Of a stretch of 25,420 nucleotides of DNA, positions 1 to 6,050 are shown piece after piece. A model generated the notes under the pieces. It was not told where the DNA came from. It did not search any database and saw only the letters and a program-made list of their open reading frames with translations. Origin of the DNA: a virus; the IMG/VR virus record IMGVR_UViG_3300032282_002373, positions 1-25,420 of that record; one strand, given 5' to 3'. A program made the position numbers and the translations under genes. Within the stretch, counting starts at the first letter, position 1. Each line of letters begins with the position of its first letter.

Positions 1-2
1 AC

Positions 3-218
3 ATGAAACTACTTGAACCTGTGACCGTTGCCATTGTCTTAGCTACCGGGGAAGAGATACCGGGCTACACCGTCGAGCAGATGTTGGCATGGGGCAAAGA
101 CTGTGTCGAGGCAGAACGAGAGGCGTGTGCGAAGGTGGCAGAACAATTTGAGCCTGACGAGAAGACTAGCTATGTAATGTATGCAAGCAAAGCCATTAGA
201 GCAAGGGGACAAGCATGA
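3..218 (+). CDS. Small hypothetical protein with EREACAK / AIRARG module
   Basis: This is a 71-residue protein of unknown function. It carries the peptide EREACAKVAE (about residues 38-47) and ends in KAIRARGQA. The protein at 1032-1277 has the same two elements in the same order, so they look like a shared module. From general knowledge, short phage proteins with this EREACAK...IRARG pattern are widespread and uncharacterised. The ATG lies two bases from the window edge, so its ribosome binding site is not visible and a longer protein cannot be excluded. Its last codons contain AAGGGG (203-208), which serves as the Shine-Dalgarno sequence of the next gene. The two genes overlap as ATGA. Confidence 0.7.
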   Translation: MKLLEPVTVAIVLATGEEIPGYTVEQMLAWGKDCVEAEREACAKVAEQFEPDEKTSYVMYASKAIRARGQA

Positions 219-616
219 CAGGATTTGATTCAAAGCGCCAGATGGCGCAGGACAAGCTGGACGACGACGATGACACTCAGGTGTATGCCGACACGCTGCT
301 GATTGCATACCAGAGCGGGTTTGCCGACGGTAAGAACGCAGCACAGCCAAAGCAGGAGCCGGTGGCGTATTACCACCCCCATAAGGGCTTTTACTGGGCA
401 AAACCTACACACATTTCAGCACCAACTGCTGTGGATGTGCCGCCAGTGCCCCTCTACGTTAAATGGAAAGCAGCACAGCGCCCGTGGCAGGGTCTGACGG
501 ATGAGGAAGTTGCAATAGCGTCTGCTGAGTTTGATCTAAAGTTAAAGGTAGCATTTCGTGCAGGAATGTACAAAGCCCAAATTATTCTGAGGAAGAAAAA
601 TGACCCAACATACTGA
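215..616 (+). CDS. Small hypothetical protein with QEPVAY and RPWQGLTDEE modules
   Basis: This 133-residue protein has no assigned function. An acidic N-terminal part (DKLDDDDDTQ) is followed by QEPVAYYHPHKGFYWA and PPVPLY, a peptide pattern common in small phage proteins. Next comes QRPWQGLTDEEV, then a basic C-terminus (ILRKKNDPTY). The RPWxGLTDEE peptide recurs in the neighbours at 600-779 and 769-1035, and in weaker form at 1274-1582. At DNA level 476-509 closely matches 901-933, which points to local duplication or shuffling. The start overlaps the upstream stop by four bases and has AAGGGG at 203-208 as ribosome binding site. Confidence 0.7.
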   Translation: MTGFDSKRQMAQDKLDDDDDTQVYADTLLIAYQSGFADGKNAAQPKQEPVAYYHPHKGFYWAKPTHISAPTAVDVPPVPLYVKWKAAQRPWQGLTDEEVAIASAEFDLKLKVAFRAGMYKAQIILRKKNDPTY

Positions 617-779
617 GCAAGCAATAAAACCCTGCGAGTTTGTAAGCAGGGGTGAGTGGGTAGGGCTGACACAAGAAGAGATACTTGATTTGTTTGACAG
701 GAACAATGTCTACGGCAGCAAGTGGATTGAGTTTGCCCGTACTGTGGAAGCCAAACTAAAGGAGCGCAATGGATACTGA
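600..779 (+). CDS. 59-residue hypothetical protein (WVGLTQEEI module)
   Basis: This short gene is easy to miss. It runs from ATG at 600 to TGA at 777-779 and encodes MTQHTEQAIKPCEF... ending in EAKLKERNGY. It contains EWVGLTQEEILDLF, a variant of the RPWVGLTDEE peptide of its two neighbours, so it is likely a real member of that family and not a chance ORF. GAGGAA directly upstream is a good Shine-Dalgarno sequence. The gene overlaps the upstream gene by 17 bases and the downstream gene by 11. Its KLKER codons contain AAGGAG (759-764), the ribosome binding site of the next gene. The function is unknown. Confidence 0.7.
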   Translation: MTQHTEQAIKPCEFVSRGEWVGLTQEEILDLFDRNNVYGSKWIEFARTVEAKLKERNGY

Positions 780-1035
780 ATACACAGAAAAAACTTACGG
801 CGTAGACCGTTTTCTTCTTGAAGGTTGGTTTTCCATTGAAGAAATTGAGAAGCTGCTTGTGGAAATGAAGGGGAGGGCAATCACACCATCCCTGCCAGTG
901 CAGCGCCCGTGGGTAGGGCTAACGGATGAGGAGATAAATGCAATCGTTGGGCCGTGGGGCAGCACAGAAATCAAAGGCTACACCCGCACACTGTTTGACC
1001 AGATCGAAGCTGCATTGAAGGAGAAAAACACATGA
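769..1035 (+). CDS. Small hypothetical protein with RPWVGLTDEEI module
   Basis: This is an 88-residue protein of unknown function. The first 35 residues are acidic and probably helical (FSIEEIEKLLVEMKG). QRPWVGLTDEEINAIVG follows at about residues 45-61, then FDQIEAALKEKNT at the C-terminus. The LTDEEI stretch and the LKE(K/R)N ending are shared with the protein just upstream, which fits duplication of a small domain. The AAGGAG coding for Lys-Glu near the end (1018-1023) is the ribosome binding site of the next gene. The stop of this gene overlaps that gene's start as ATGA. Confidence 0.7.
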   Translation: MDTEYTEKTYGVDRFLLEGWFSIEEIEKLLVEMKGRAITPSLPVQRPWVGLTDEEINAIVGPWGSTEIKGYTRTLFDQIEAALKEKNT

Positions 1036-1277
1036 CTTACGAAGAGTTTATTGATTTTGTGCCAGCCAAATGTATGTACGAAACCATCTACGAAGACAGC
1101 GAAGGCAGACTAATCCTTGTGATTGATATGTTGAGCGCGTATGGCATGGTGAACAAGTTTGCCCGAGAAGAGCGTGAGGCTTGTGCGAAGTTGATTGAAG
1201 ACTACGGACGCGCAGAAGAAATGCAAGCAATTGGGAATGACTACGCTGAAGCCATCAGAGCAAGGGGAAACACATGA
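1032..1277 (+). CDS. Small hypothetical protein with EREACAK / AIRARG module
   Basis: This is an 81-residue protein of unknown function. The N-terminal part (MTYEEFIDFVPAKC...) is unlike that of the first gene of the window. The second half, EEREACAKLIEDYG...AEAIRARGNT, is clearly related to residues 37-71 of the protein at 3-218. The ATG overlaps the previous stop by four bases and is preceded by AAGGAG with eight bases of spacing. The final AIRARG codons contain AAGGGG (1262-1267), which places a Shine-Dalgarno sequence before the next ATG at 1274. Confidence 0.7.
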   Translation: MTYEEFIDFVPAKCMYETIYEDSEGRLILVIDMLSAYGMVNKFAREEREACAKLIEDYGRAEEMQAIGNDYAEAIRARGNT

Positions 1278-1582
1278 TTGAAGTAGTAACAATGACTGAA
1301 CATGACTGGTTTTGCAGATGCGTGGACTGCCTTGAGGTAAAACTTAAACAAGCCAACAAAGAAATAGTAATGCTGCGCAAAGTCTGTGACAGTAAAAAAC
1401 AACGCTGGGTTGATTTAAACGAAGACGAAGTTTTGCGCTTGTGGGCGATATGCAAGATACCTGTTCATCTGGAAAAGCCGGATGACATTGGTCATAGGTT
1501 TGCACGGGCGCTTAGTTTTGGTTTGCGTGACGTTAACTATTATGCGTTTTGTATTGACGCAAGAGAGGAGCAGAACACATGA
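1274..1582 (+). CDS. Small hypothetical protein, cysteine-containing
   Basis: This is a 102-residue protein of unknown function. It starts MIEVVTMTEHDWFCRCVDCLEVKLKQ. The CRCVDC cluster near residues 14-19 and Cys34 could bind a metal, but no full zinc-finger spacing is clear. A basic helix (KLKQANKEIVMLRK) leads to RWVDLNEDEVLRLW, a diverged form of the WVGLTDEEI peptide of the upstream genes. A later ATG at 1292, where the text reads MTEHDW, is possible, but the AAGGGG at 1262-1267 fits the ATG at 1274. The gene overlaps both neighbours as ATGA. Confidence 0.65.
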   Translation: MIEVVTMTEHDWFCRCVDCLEVKLKQANKEIVMLRKVCDSKKQRWVDLNEDEVLRLWAICKIPVHLEKPDDIGHRFARALSFGLRDVNYYAFCIDAREEQNT

Positions 1583-1758
1583 ACCAAAAGAAACCGCAGC
1601 TACATGAGCGCCTTGGCATGTCCGTGGAGGAAGCACTCAACCGACTGATTTCGTTTGGGCAGCTTAACCACAAGTACAAGCAAGAACACGGCGAATCAAT
1701 AAACCCGCAGCACCTTGACGCTGTGCTTAACGCCACACAACCAAAGGAGAAGACATGA
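1579..1758 (+). CDS. 59-residue hypothetical protein
   Basis: This short gene reads MNQKKPQLHERLGMSVEEAL... to NATQPKEKT and stops with TGA at 1756-1758. It has a good ribosome binding site, GAGGAG at 1565-1570, and overlaps both neighbours as ATGA, exactly as the surrounding genes do. That is the main reason to accept it. No known domain is recognised; SVEEALNRLISFGQLNHKYK looks helical. Its Lys-Glu-Lys tail contains AAGGAG (1744-1749), the ribosome binding site of the next gene. Confidence 0.65.
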   Translation: MNQKKPQLHERLGMSVEEALNRLISFGQLNHKYKQEHGESINPQHLDAVLNATQPKEKT

Positions 1759-1949
1759 AACTAATTGATCTGCACTGGAACACCAATAAAGGTGAGGGCC
1801 ATGTTAAGTACACCAAAGCATTTGAGGAGGCGCATATTGTTTTGCAGCTTGACATGTTGCAAGACTGCCTCGTTGATTTGGAGGATAAGTACAACTCACT
1901 ACTAGCAAAACCGGAGAAGAACAATGGATCACTGGCCCTTCCCAACTGA
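1755..1949 (+). CDS. 64-residue hypothetical protein
   Basis: This short acidic protein of unknown function reads MKLIDLHWNTNKGEGHVKYTKAF and then a likely amphipathic helix (LQLDMLQDCLVDLEDKYNSLLAKPEK). It is translationally coupled to the previous gene by an ATGA overlap with AAGGAG five bases upstream. The C-terminal PEKNN codons contain CGGAG, in position to serve the very small ORF at 1924-2019, which overlaps the end of this gene in another frame. No family is recognised. Confidence 0.6.
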   Translation: MKLIDLHWNTNKGEGHVKYTKAFEEAHIVLQLDMLQDCLVDLEDKYNSLLAKPEKNNGSLALPN

Positions 1950-2019
1950 ACTGCCCAAGCCGCAGCCAAGCAAGCCAATACCTTTCAACCCCAACAATCA
2001 CGAGGACGCGCCGTGGTAA
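1924..2019 (+). CDS. Possible 31-residue proline-rich small protein
   Basis: This is a 31-codon reading frame from ATG at 1924 to TAA at 2017-2019. The product is proline-rich, beginning MDHWPFPTELPKPQPSKPIP and ending NNHEDAPW. It has a reasonable Shine-Dalgarno sequence (CGGAGAAG just upstream) and fills the otherwise empty space between its neighbours. The downstream GTG start at 2013 overlaps its end, which continues the coupled-gene pattern of the region. Length alone cannot support it, so it is a candidate only. Confidence 0.45.
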   Translation: MDHWPFPTELPKPQPSKPIPFNPNNHEDAPW

Positions 2020-2195
2020 CACCTGACATGAGAGACAAGCGCATTTCTAAACAGAAACGAATAGGTGAGCCGCTGTCAGTGGTCTACTGCATAAAGGTTA
2101 CGCAAAGCCAGCGCATTGCATTGATGCGGCTGGGGCCAGAGTGGTTACGAGAACAAATAGAAAAGGCCAAGAATGATAAAGCCCCACAGAGTTAA
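2013..2195 (+). CDS. 60-residue hypothetical protein, GTG start
   Basis: This is a small basic protein of unknown function. The C-terminal half reads VTQSQRIALMRLGPEWLREQIEKAK, a pattern seen in small phage proteins in which a short helix-turn-helix-like or dimerising segment contains RLGxxWLRExIEKAK. The start is GTG at 2013, supported by GAGGA at 2002-2006 with six bases of spacing. The later ATG at 2028 has no ribosome binding site. The gene overlaps its downstream neighbour by 23 bases. Confidence 0.6.
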   Translation: MVTPDMRDKRISKQKRIGEPLSVVYCIKVTQSQRIALMRLGPEWLREQIEKAKNDKAPQS

Positions 2196-2484
2196 GGTCA
2201 GCCACGCTATCTTGACCCAGACGATGCAACTTTTGTTGCAAGGAACCGTGACCGCACAACAACTCAGTAGCCATACTGGTGTACACTTGGTTACAGCCCA
2301 AGAGTGGCTGCGGGCGCTCAAAGCCGGGGCCATCATACATGTCGTGGGCTGGCTGCAGGACTCGCTTGGGCGAGACGCGATACCTGTCTATGGTATGTGG
2401 GACGGCGAGGACAAACCCCGGGCTAAGATGAGCCGAGCAGAGATATCGAGACGATACAGAGAACGACAGAAGGAGAAACAATGA
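2173..2484 (+). CDS. Putative winged helix-turn-helix protein
   Basis: This 103-residue protein is probably DNA-binding. Residues 12-50 read as a helix-turn-helix (LLLQGTVTAQQLSSHTG, then VTAQEWLRALKAG). A short beta-wing-like segment with AIIHVVGWLQ...IPVYGMW follows to about residue 76, and the tail is highly basic (RAEISRRYRERQKEKQ). This order matches the general winged-helix layout found in phage accessory genes, but no specific family is recognised and no target is known. AAGG lies upstream of the ATG at 2173. The KEKQ tail contains AAGGAG (2470-2475), the ribosome binding site of the DUF3310 gene. Confidence 0.65.
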   Translation: MIKPHRVKVSHAILTQTMQLLLQGTVTAQQLSSHTGVHLVTAQEWLRALKAGAIIHVVGWLQDSLGRDAIPVYGMWDGEDKPRAKMSRAEISRRYRERQKEKQ

Positions 2485-2690
2485 GCGCAAATGAGATACA
2501 GGTGGCCGGCAGCCACTACAAGACCAAGGCCATCCAGCCTTGGGACTACATTGCCGCCAATGAACTCGGGTACTTCGAGGGCAACATCGTCAAGTACGTG
2601 AGCCGCTGGCGTGACAAGGGTGGTGTGCAGGATCTGCGCAAGGCGCAGCACTACCTCGACAAGCTCATCGAGCTACAGAATAAAGATTGA
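2481..2690 (+). CDS. DUF3310 family protein
   Basis: This 69-residue protein is a good match to the DUF3310 family of phage proteins. The diagnostic elements are GSHYKTKAIQPWDYI (residues 10-24), the central EGNIVKYVSRWRDKGG (33-48) and DLRKAQHYLDKLIEL (51-65). From family knowledge, this domain occurs in T7 gp1.7, which is linked to nucleotide kinase activity, and widely as a stand-alone protein of uncertain role. A role in nucleotide metabolism is therefore a guess here. The protein spans the whole domain. It is the last gene before the structured gap at 2691-2858 and overlaps the preceding gene as ATGA. Confidence 0.88.
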   Translation: MSANEIQVAGSHYKTKAIQPWDYIAANELGYFEGNIVKYVSRWRDKGGVQDLRKAQHYLDKLIELQNKD

Positions 2691-2745
2691 GTCGGGCCAT
2701 CGATGTAGTCTAGACAACCGCCTTGTATATGTGGCCCTAGATTGC

Positions 2746-2785
2746 GACAGCGCGTAGCCCGACAGCAGTTGTTTGACGCGCTGTC
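2746..2785. repeat. 10-bp perfect inverted repeat (strong hairpin)
   Basis: GACAGCGCGT at 2746-2755 is the exact reverse complement of ACGCGCTGTC at 2776-2785, with a 20-base spacer. No U-tract follows it, so it is not a canonical rho-independent terminator. The loop contains GCCCGAC, which can pair with GTCGGGC directly after the stop codon of the DUF3310 gene. Pseudoknot-type pairing is therefore possible if the region is transcribed. Confidence 0.75.
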
Positions 2786-2803
2786 ACTCCCCCACCACGA
2801 ACC

Positions 2804-2833
2804 GAGGGGGCGTGGAATTTACATTCCCCCCTC
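2804..2833. repeat. Hairpin upstream of the 2859 gene
   Basis: GAGGGG (2804-2809) pairs with CCCCTC (2828-2833), and GGAAT (2814-2818) pairs with ATTCC (2823-2827). This gives eleven pairs, a four-base bulge and a TTAC loop. It ends 25 bases before the ATG at 2859, leaving the GGAG ribosome binding site free. It may be a leader structure or part of a terminator. Confidence 0.6.
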
Positions 2834-2858
2834 ACCTATTAACTAACCGGAGACATCC

Positions 2859-3197
2859 ATGCTGACTCGAATGGAGAGAGCGCTTGTAATGGCGGACAAG
2901 TGCTGGGAAAAAGCCAACAACACTGCACCTGAGTTTGTCGAGCGGTACTTGGAACTGGCAGAAGAACTATTGGCAACAAAGCCCGCAGTACGGGGGGACG
3001 AATTCAGAAGTTATTGCATGCGGCACAAGCTCAAGCGCGATGATCGGCTGCACCCAAATGTGTGGGTGTCCGGCGTACGTGCGCTGCACAGCCTTGGCTG
3101 GATCAGCCCAATAAGAAAGGTTGAGCCCGTCGAACTACACAACCACATGCCTTCGGTCACGTTGTGGCGAAGCGAAGTTTTTTATCAAGGGAAATAA
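2859..3197 (+). CDS. Hypothetical protein, possible winged-helix
   Basis: This is a 112-residue protein. The N-terminal third is helical (ALVMADKCWEKANN...ELAEELLATK). Residues 45-85 read RGDEFRSYCMRHKL...HPNVWVSGVRALHSLGWISP. That resembles small phage proteins in which a GDEFR...C...G segment and HPNxWG...L...GWI form a winged-helix-like fold, an attribution made on pattern only. The function is unknown. CCGGAG before the ATG is a good ribosome binding site. It is the first gene after the structured gap, so its expression may be set by that region. The reading frame ends seven bases after the ribosome binding site of the nuclease gene begins. Confidence 0.65.
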   Translation: MLTRMERALVMADKCWEKANNTAPEFVERYLELAEELLATKPAVRGDEFRSYCMRHKLKRDDRLHPNVWVSGVRALHSLGWISPIRKVEPVELHNHMPSVTLWRSEVFYQGK

Positions 3198-3199
3198 AG

Positions 3200-3490
3200 A
3201 TGGCAAACACGCCAGAGGCGCTTGTGAAGAAGCGCATACGAAAGATTCTTGAAGAAAGCAAAGCGTACTTTGCGATGCCAATTGGTACAGGCTACGGCAA
3301 CAGCGGCGTGCCTGACTTCCTCATCTGCAACCGAGGTGGGTTCATCGCGATAGAAGCCAAGGCCGGCAAGGGCAAGACCACTGCGCTGCAAGAGTCGCAC
3401 CTTGCAAAGATACGGGATGCCGGCGGCATTGCGCTGGTCATCAACGAAGAAAACATTCATGCACTCAAAGGAATACTCAATGGAGACTGA
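3200..3490 (+). CDS. VRR-NUC domain nuclease
   Basis: This 96-residue protein has the hallmarks of the VRR-NUC branch of the PD-(D/E)xK nucleases. GVPDFLICNRGG contains Asp39, FIAIEAKAG contains Glu52 and Lys54, and Gln64 follows in TTALQESH. The end, IRDAGGIALVI, is the usual C-terminal strand. From family knowledge, stand-alone phage VRR-NUC proteins are small, near 90-150 residues, and are thought to cut structured DNA. The exact substrate here is not known. The ATG at 3200 is chosen over an in-frame upstream start at 3164 because AAGGGA lies about seven bases before it and the domain begins at once. The gene overlaps the next by 11 bases. Confidence 0.88.
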   Translation: MANTPEALVKKRIRKILEESKAYFAMPIGTGYGNSGVPDFLICNRGGFIAIEAKAGKGKTTALQESHLAKIRDAGGIALVINEENIHALKGILNGD

Positions 3491-3758
3491 CATCGATGAC
3501 GCGCAGATGATGGAGGCGTTAGCCCAGCTAGACGTACAAGCGCAGGAACACTTCCGGGCTGTCGTGCGCCTGCTTGCGCTCTGCTATACAAGCCCTGAGC
3601 TTTTCAGCGGACTGCTGATAACCCGCTGCGAAGACGAGACACTGATGACATCGCTGAACGCCAATGAGATGGAGGCTGCGGACATCCTTAGCAAAGCAAC
3701 GAAATTCATCGGCGCTGTGGTGACGCATGACGCGCCACCCCGAGATCAATTCAACTAG
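3480..3758 (+). CDS. Hypothetical protein upstream of DNA polymerase
   Basis: This is a 92-residue acidic protein of unknown function. It is mostly helical by appearance: DDAQMMEALAQLDVQAQEHFRAVVRLLALCY, then SPELFSGLLITR, then a second helical part and a polar tail (APPRDQFN). The ATG at 3480 is chosen because AAGGA lies seven bases upstream. The longer in-frame extension to 3402 lies wholly inside the nuclease gene and lacks a ribosome binding site. Its position between nuclease and polymerase suggests a DNA metabolism accessory role, but nothing in the sequence proves this. Confidence 0.6.
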   Translation: METDIDDAQMMEALAQLDVQAQEHFRAVVRLLALCYTSPELFSGLLITRCEDETLMTSLNANEMEAADILSKATKFIGAVVTHDAPPRDQFN

Positions 3759-3765
3759 GAACTAC

Positions 3766-5751
3766 ATGAGCGCACCTTACACAACACTACTGACAATTGA
3801 TTTTGAAACTCGCTGGGACAGCAAGGAGTACACGCTGTCCAAGCTCACAACTGAGGAGTACATCCGTGATACAAAATTCTTGGCTTTCGGAGCGTGTATA
3901 CATGAATACGGAACCGATGCAATCCCTCAATGGTATGGAGGAGATGAGCTTCATCGAATCCTATCGACCTACGACTGGACTAAGACAGCAGTCCTTGCGC
4001 ATAACGCCCAATTCGATGGGTCCATCCTCTCTTGGCGGTATAACGTCCGACCCGCTTTTATCTTCGATTCCTTGTCAATGGCGCGTGCTCTACGCGGCGT
4101 GGAAGTTGGCAATTCCCTCGCGAAACTTGCAAGCGATTTTGGTCTTCCCCCCAAAGGGCGAGCCGTATATTCTACGGATGGACTGGCCGTCCTTGAGCCT
4201 GAGACAGAACGAGAACTTGCTGAGTATTGCAAGCACGACGTATATCTCTGCGAGGAGATATTTAAGAGACTCGTTAAAGGATACCCTGCAAAGGAACTAC
4301 GACTCATCGACATGACGATGAAGATGTACACACACCCGATGCTTGAGCTTGATGAGGATATGCTGTTCAACGCGCTGCATGAGGAGCGTGAGGCACGCGA
4401 AGAACTACTCGAGCGACTGCAGATATCTGACGCTGACCTAGCCAGCAATGATCGCTTCGCGGAACTCCTGCGCAAGGTGGGTATGGAGCCGCCGACCAAG
4501 AAGAAGAAACCTACGGTTAGAACGCCCGAGCCTGTCGGAGACAACTACGCGTTCGCCAAGACCGACGCCATGTTCCAAGCAATGCTCAACGGAGACAACG
4601 AAGATGTGCGCCAGCTATGCGAGGCGCGGCTCAAGGTCAAGTCCACATCCGAGCGCACACGGGCGCAGCGGTTCCTAGACATTGCAGGCCGCGGCACACT
4701 GCCTGTGCCCCTGAGCTACTACGGTGCAGCCACAGGCCGGTGGACGGCGAGCAAGGGCAGCGCCATCAACATGCAGAACCTCAAGCGCGGGAGCTTCCTG
4801 CGCAAGGCAATCATGGCCCCCGAGAAGCACGTGTGCGTGGTGGGTGACCTGTCTCAGATTGAGCCCCGGGTGCTGGCATGGCTGGCGGACTACGACGACA
4901 TGCTGCACATCTTCAATGCCGGCGGGGATCCGTATGCACAGTTCGGTGCACAGATGTTTAACATCCCTGACCTAAGCAAAGAGAGTCATCCTGATCTTCG
5001 CCAAAGTGCAAAGTCTGCTTTGCTAGGCGCGGGTTATGGTCTGGGGTGGGCATCGTTCGCAGCGCAGCTTCTGGTGGGCTTCCTCGGGGCTCCGCCGCAG
5101 CGCTACGACAAGGGCTTCGCCAAGAAGCTGGGGGTGACAGGTGACTACATCGAGCGCTTCCTTGAGTGGGATGACAACGTGGTCAAGATGAACGAGATCC
5201 CGCACACCTGTACGACACAGGAGTTACTGATCCACTGCGTGGCAGCTAAGAAAATCATCGACATCTACCGTGCCACGGCACACGCCGTTGTGGGGTTCTG
5301 GGAACTGTGCTCCAGCCTGATCCAGCGTTCGTTGGCGGACGGTGAGGAGTACCGGCACAAGTGTCTTATTTTCAGGAAAGAAGAAATAGTTCTTCCCAGC
5401 GGCATGAGTTTGCTGTATCCTAACCTTCGTCAGCAGAAAGACAAAGATGGTAGGAGCCAGTGGGTATACGGGCCAGACGCTACCAAGATCTATGCCGGCA
5501 AGATCACGAACAATGTTACGCAGGGAACAGCACGTGTGGTGATGACTGACGGGATGCTCAGGGTTGCCAAACGCTACCCTGTGGTGGGAACAGTGCATGA
5601 CGAATTGATCGCCATTGCACCGGAGAAGGAAGCGCAAGAGGCGCACAAGTGGGTGCTTGAGCAGATGACGCTCGAGCCGAGTTACATGCCGGGGATTCCT
5701 CTGGCGGCTGACGGTGGCTTTCACCGTAGGTATGGACTAGCAAAGAAATAG
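3766..5751 (+). CDS. DNA polymerase, family A, with 3'-5' exonuclease
   Basis: This 661-residue protein is the replicative polymerase of the phage. The N-terminal DEDDy-type proofreading exonuclease shows Asp12 and Glu14 (IDFET), Asn80 to Asp84 (NAQFD) and Tyr154 to Asp158 (YCKHD). The polymerase domain has motif A with Asp361 (VGDLSQIEPR), motif B starting at Arg412 (RQSAKSALLGAGYG) and motif C with Asp612 (VHDEL). All catalytic residues are present, so it should be active in both polymerisation and proofreading. There is no 5' nuclease domain, as is usual for phage members. A longer start at 3727 is possible, but it overlaps the upstream gene and lacks a ribosome binding site. The ATG at 3766 has AGGA and begins just before the exonuclease domain. 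A lysine-rich linker (KKKKPTVRTPEP, around residues 245-256) lies between the domains. Confidence 0.97.
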   Translation: MSAPYTTLLTIDFETRWDSKEYTLSKLTTEEYIRDTKFLAFGACIHEYGTDAIPQWYGGDELHRILSTYDWTKTAVLAHNAQFDGSILSWRYNVRPAFIFDSLSMARALRGVEVGNSLAKLASDFGLPPKGRAVYSTDGLAVLEPETERELAEYCKHDVYLCEEIFKRLVKGYPAKELRLIDMTMKMYTHPMLELDEDMLFNALHEEREAREELLERLQISDADLASNDRFAELLRKVGMEPPTKKKKPTVRTPEPVGDNYAFAKTDAMFQAMLNGDNEDVRQLCEARLKVKSTSERTRAQRFLDIAGRGTLPVPLSYYGAATGRWTASKGSAINMQNLKRGSFLRKAIMAPEKHVCVVGDLSQIEPRVLAWLADYDDMLHIFNAGGDPYAQFGAQMFNIPDLSKESHPDLRQSAKSALLGAGYGLGWASFAAQLLVGFLGAPPQRYDKGFAKKLGVTGDYIERFLEWDDNVVKMNEIPHTCTTQELLIHCVAAKKIIDIYRATAHAVVGFWELCSSLIQRSLADGEEYRHKCLIFRKEEIVLPSGMSLLYPNLRQQKDKDGRSQWVYGPDATKIYAGKITNNVTQGTARVVMTDGMLRVAKRYPVVGTVHDELIAIAPEKEAQEAHKWVLEQMTLEPSYMPGIPLAADGGFHRRYGLAKK

Positions 5752-5759
5752 GGAACATC

Positions 5760-6050
5760 ATGAACGCAATTCCAACGGCAGTTAAGGTAGGCAAGCAGCC
5801 CTACCAAGTACAGTACAAACAGCGAACGCCTAAGACCATGTACGGCAGCATCTACTATGACCGCAAGATCATTGAGGTGTTCAAGAACGATGACGCAGCG
5901 CGGGAACGTAACACGTTCTGGCACGAGTTGACACACGCCATCCTGCACGAGATGGGACATAAGCTTAGCCGCAACGAGAAGTTTGTGACTGAGTTTGCCG
6001 ACAAGCTCAGCGGGGCGGTGGACAGCGCGAGGTTCGACTCGCATGTCTGA
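5760..6050 (+). CDS. Small HExxH metallopeptidase (ImmA/IrrE-like)
   Basis: This 96-residue protein has a clear zinc-peptidase motif, FWHELTHAILHEMGH, with His55, Glu56 and His59 as the predicted metal and catalytic residues. The helix around them resembles the ImmA/IrrE and related phage metallopeptidases, whose known members cleave repressors or regulatory proteins. The assignment beyond 'HExxH zincin' is tentative. Residues 17-45 (VQYKQRTPKTMYGSIYY...IIEVFKND) form the beta-rich lead-in usual in this group. The protein is short and has no other domain. It lies nine bases after the polymerase stop and overlaps the Cas4-like gene by eight bases, so it is expressed with the replication proteins. 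Its substrate is unknown. Confidence 0.8.
   Translation: MNAIPTAVKVGKQPYQVQYKQRTPKTMYGSIYYDRKIIEVFKNDDAARERNTFWHELTHAILHEMGHKLSRNEKFVTEFADKLSGAVDSARFDSHV

Larger units (their letters stand above)
2691..2858. other. Gene-free gap with several inverted repeats
   Basis: No convincing reading frame is present in these 168 bases. The gap holds a 10-bp perfect inverted repeat (2746-2755 with 2776-2785). A GTCGGGC/GCCCGAC pair (2691-2697 with 2757-2763) has its second arm inside the loop of the first hairpin. A G-rich/C-rich hairpin lies at 2804-2833. CGACAGC is repeated directly at 2745-2751 and 2760-2766. The gap separates the small-gene cluster from the DNA metabolism genes and could hold a terminator, a promoter with operators or a replication-related structure. 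No good -35/-10 pair is visible. Confidence 0.7.

Noticed and set aside
2774-2842. Possible sigma-70 promoter parts (TTGACG, TTTACA, TATTAA) before the 2859 gene
   Set aside because: The boxes are present, but no pair has acceptable 16-18 base spacing, so no promoter is called.
3969-4544. 191-codon minus-strand frame inside DNA polymerase
   Set aside because: It is a serine/arginine-rich shadow of a polymerase gene with all catalytic motifs on the plus strand.
5995-6042. Longer N-terminus for the Cas4-like nuclease
   Set aside because: The start would be TTG inside the peptidase gene, and the extra 16 residues are unlike the family. ATG at 6043 fits better.
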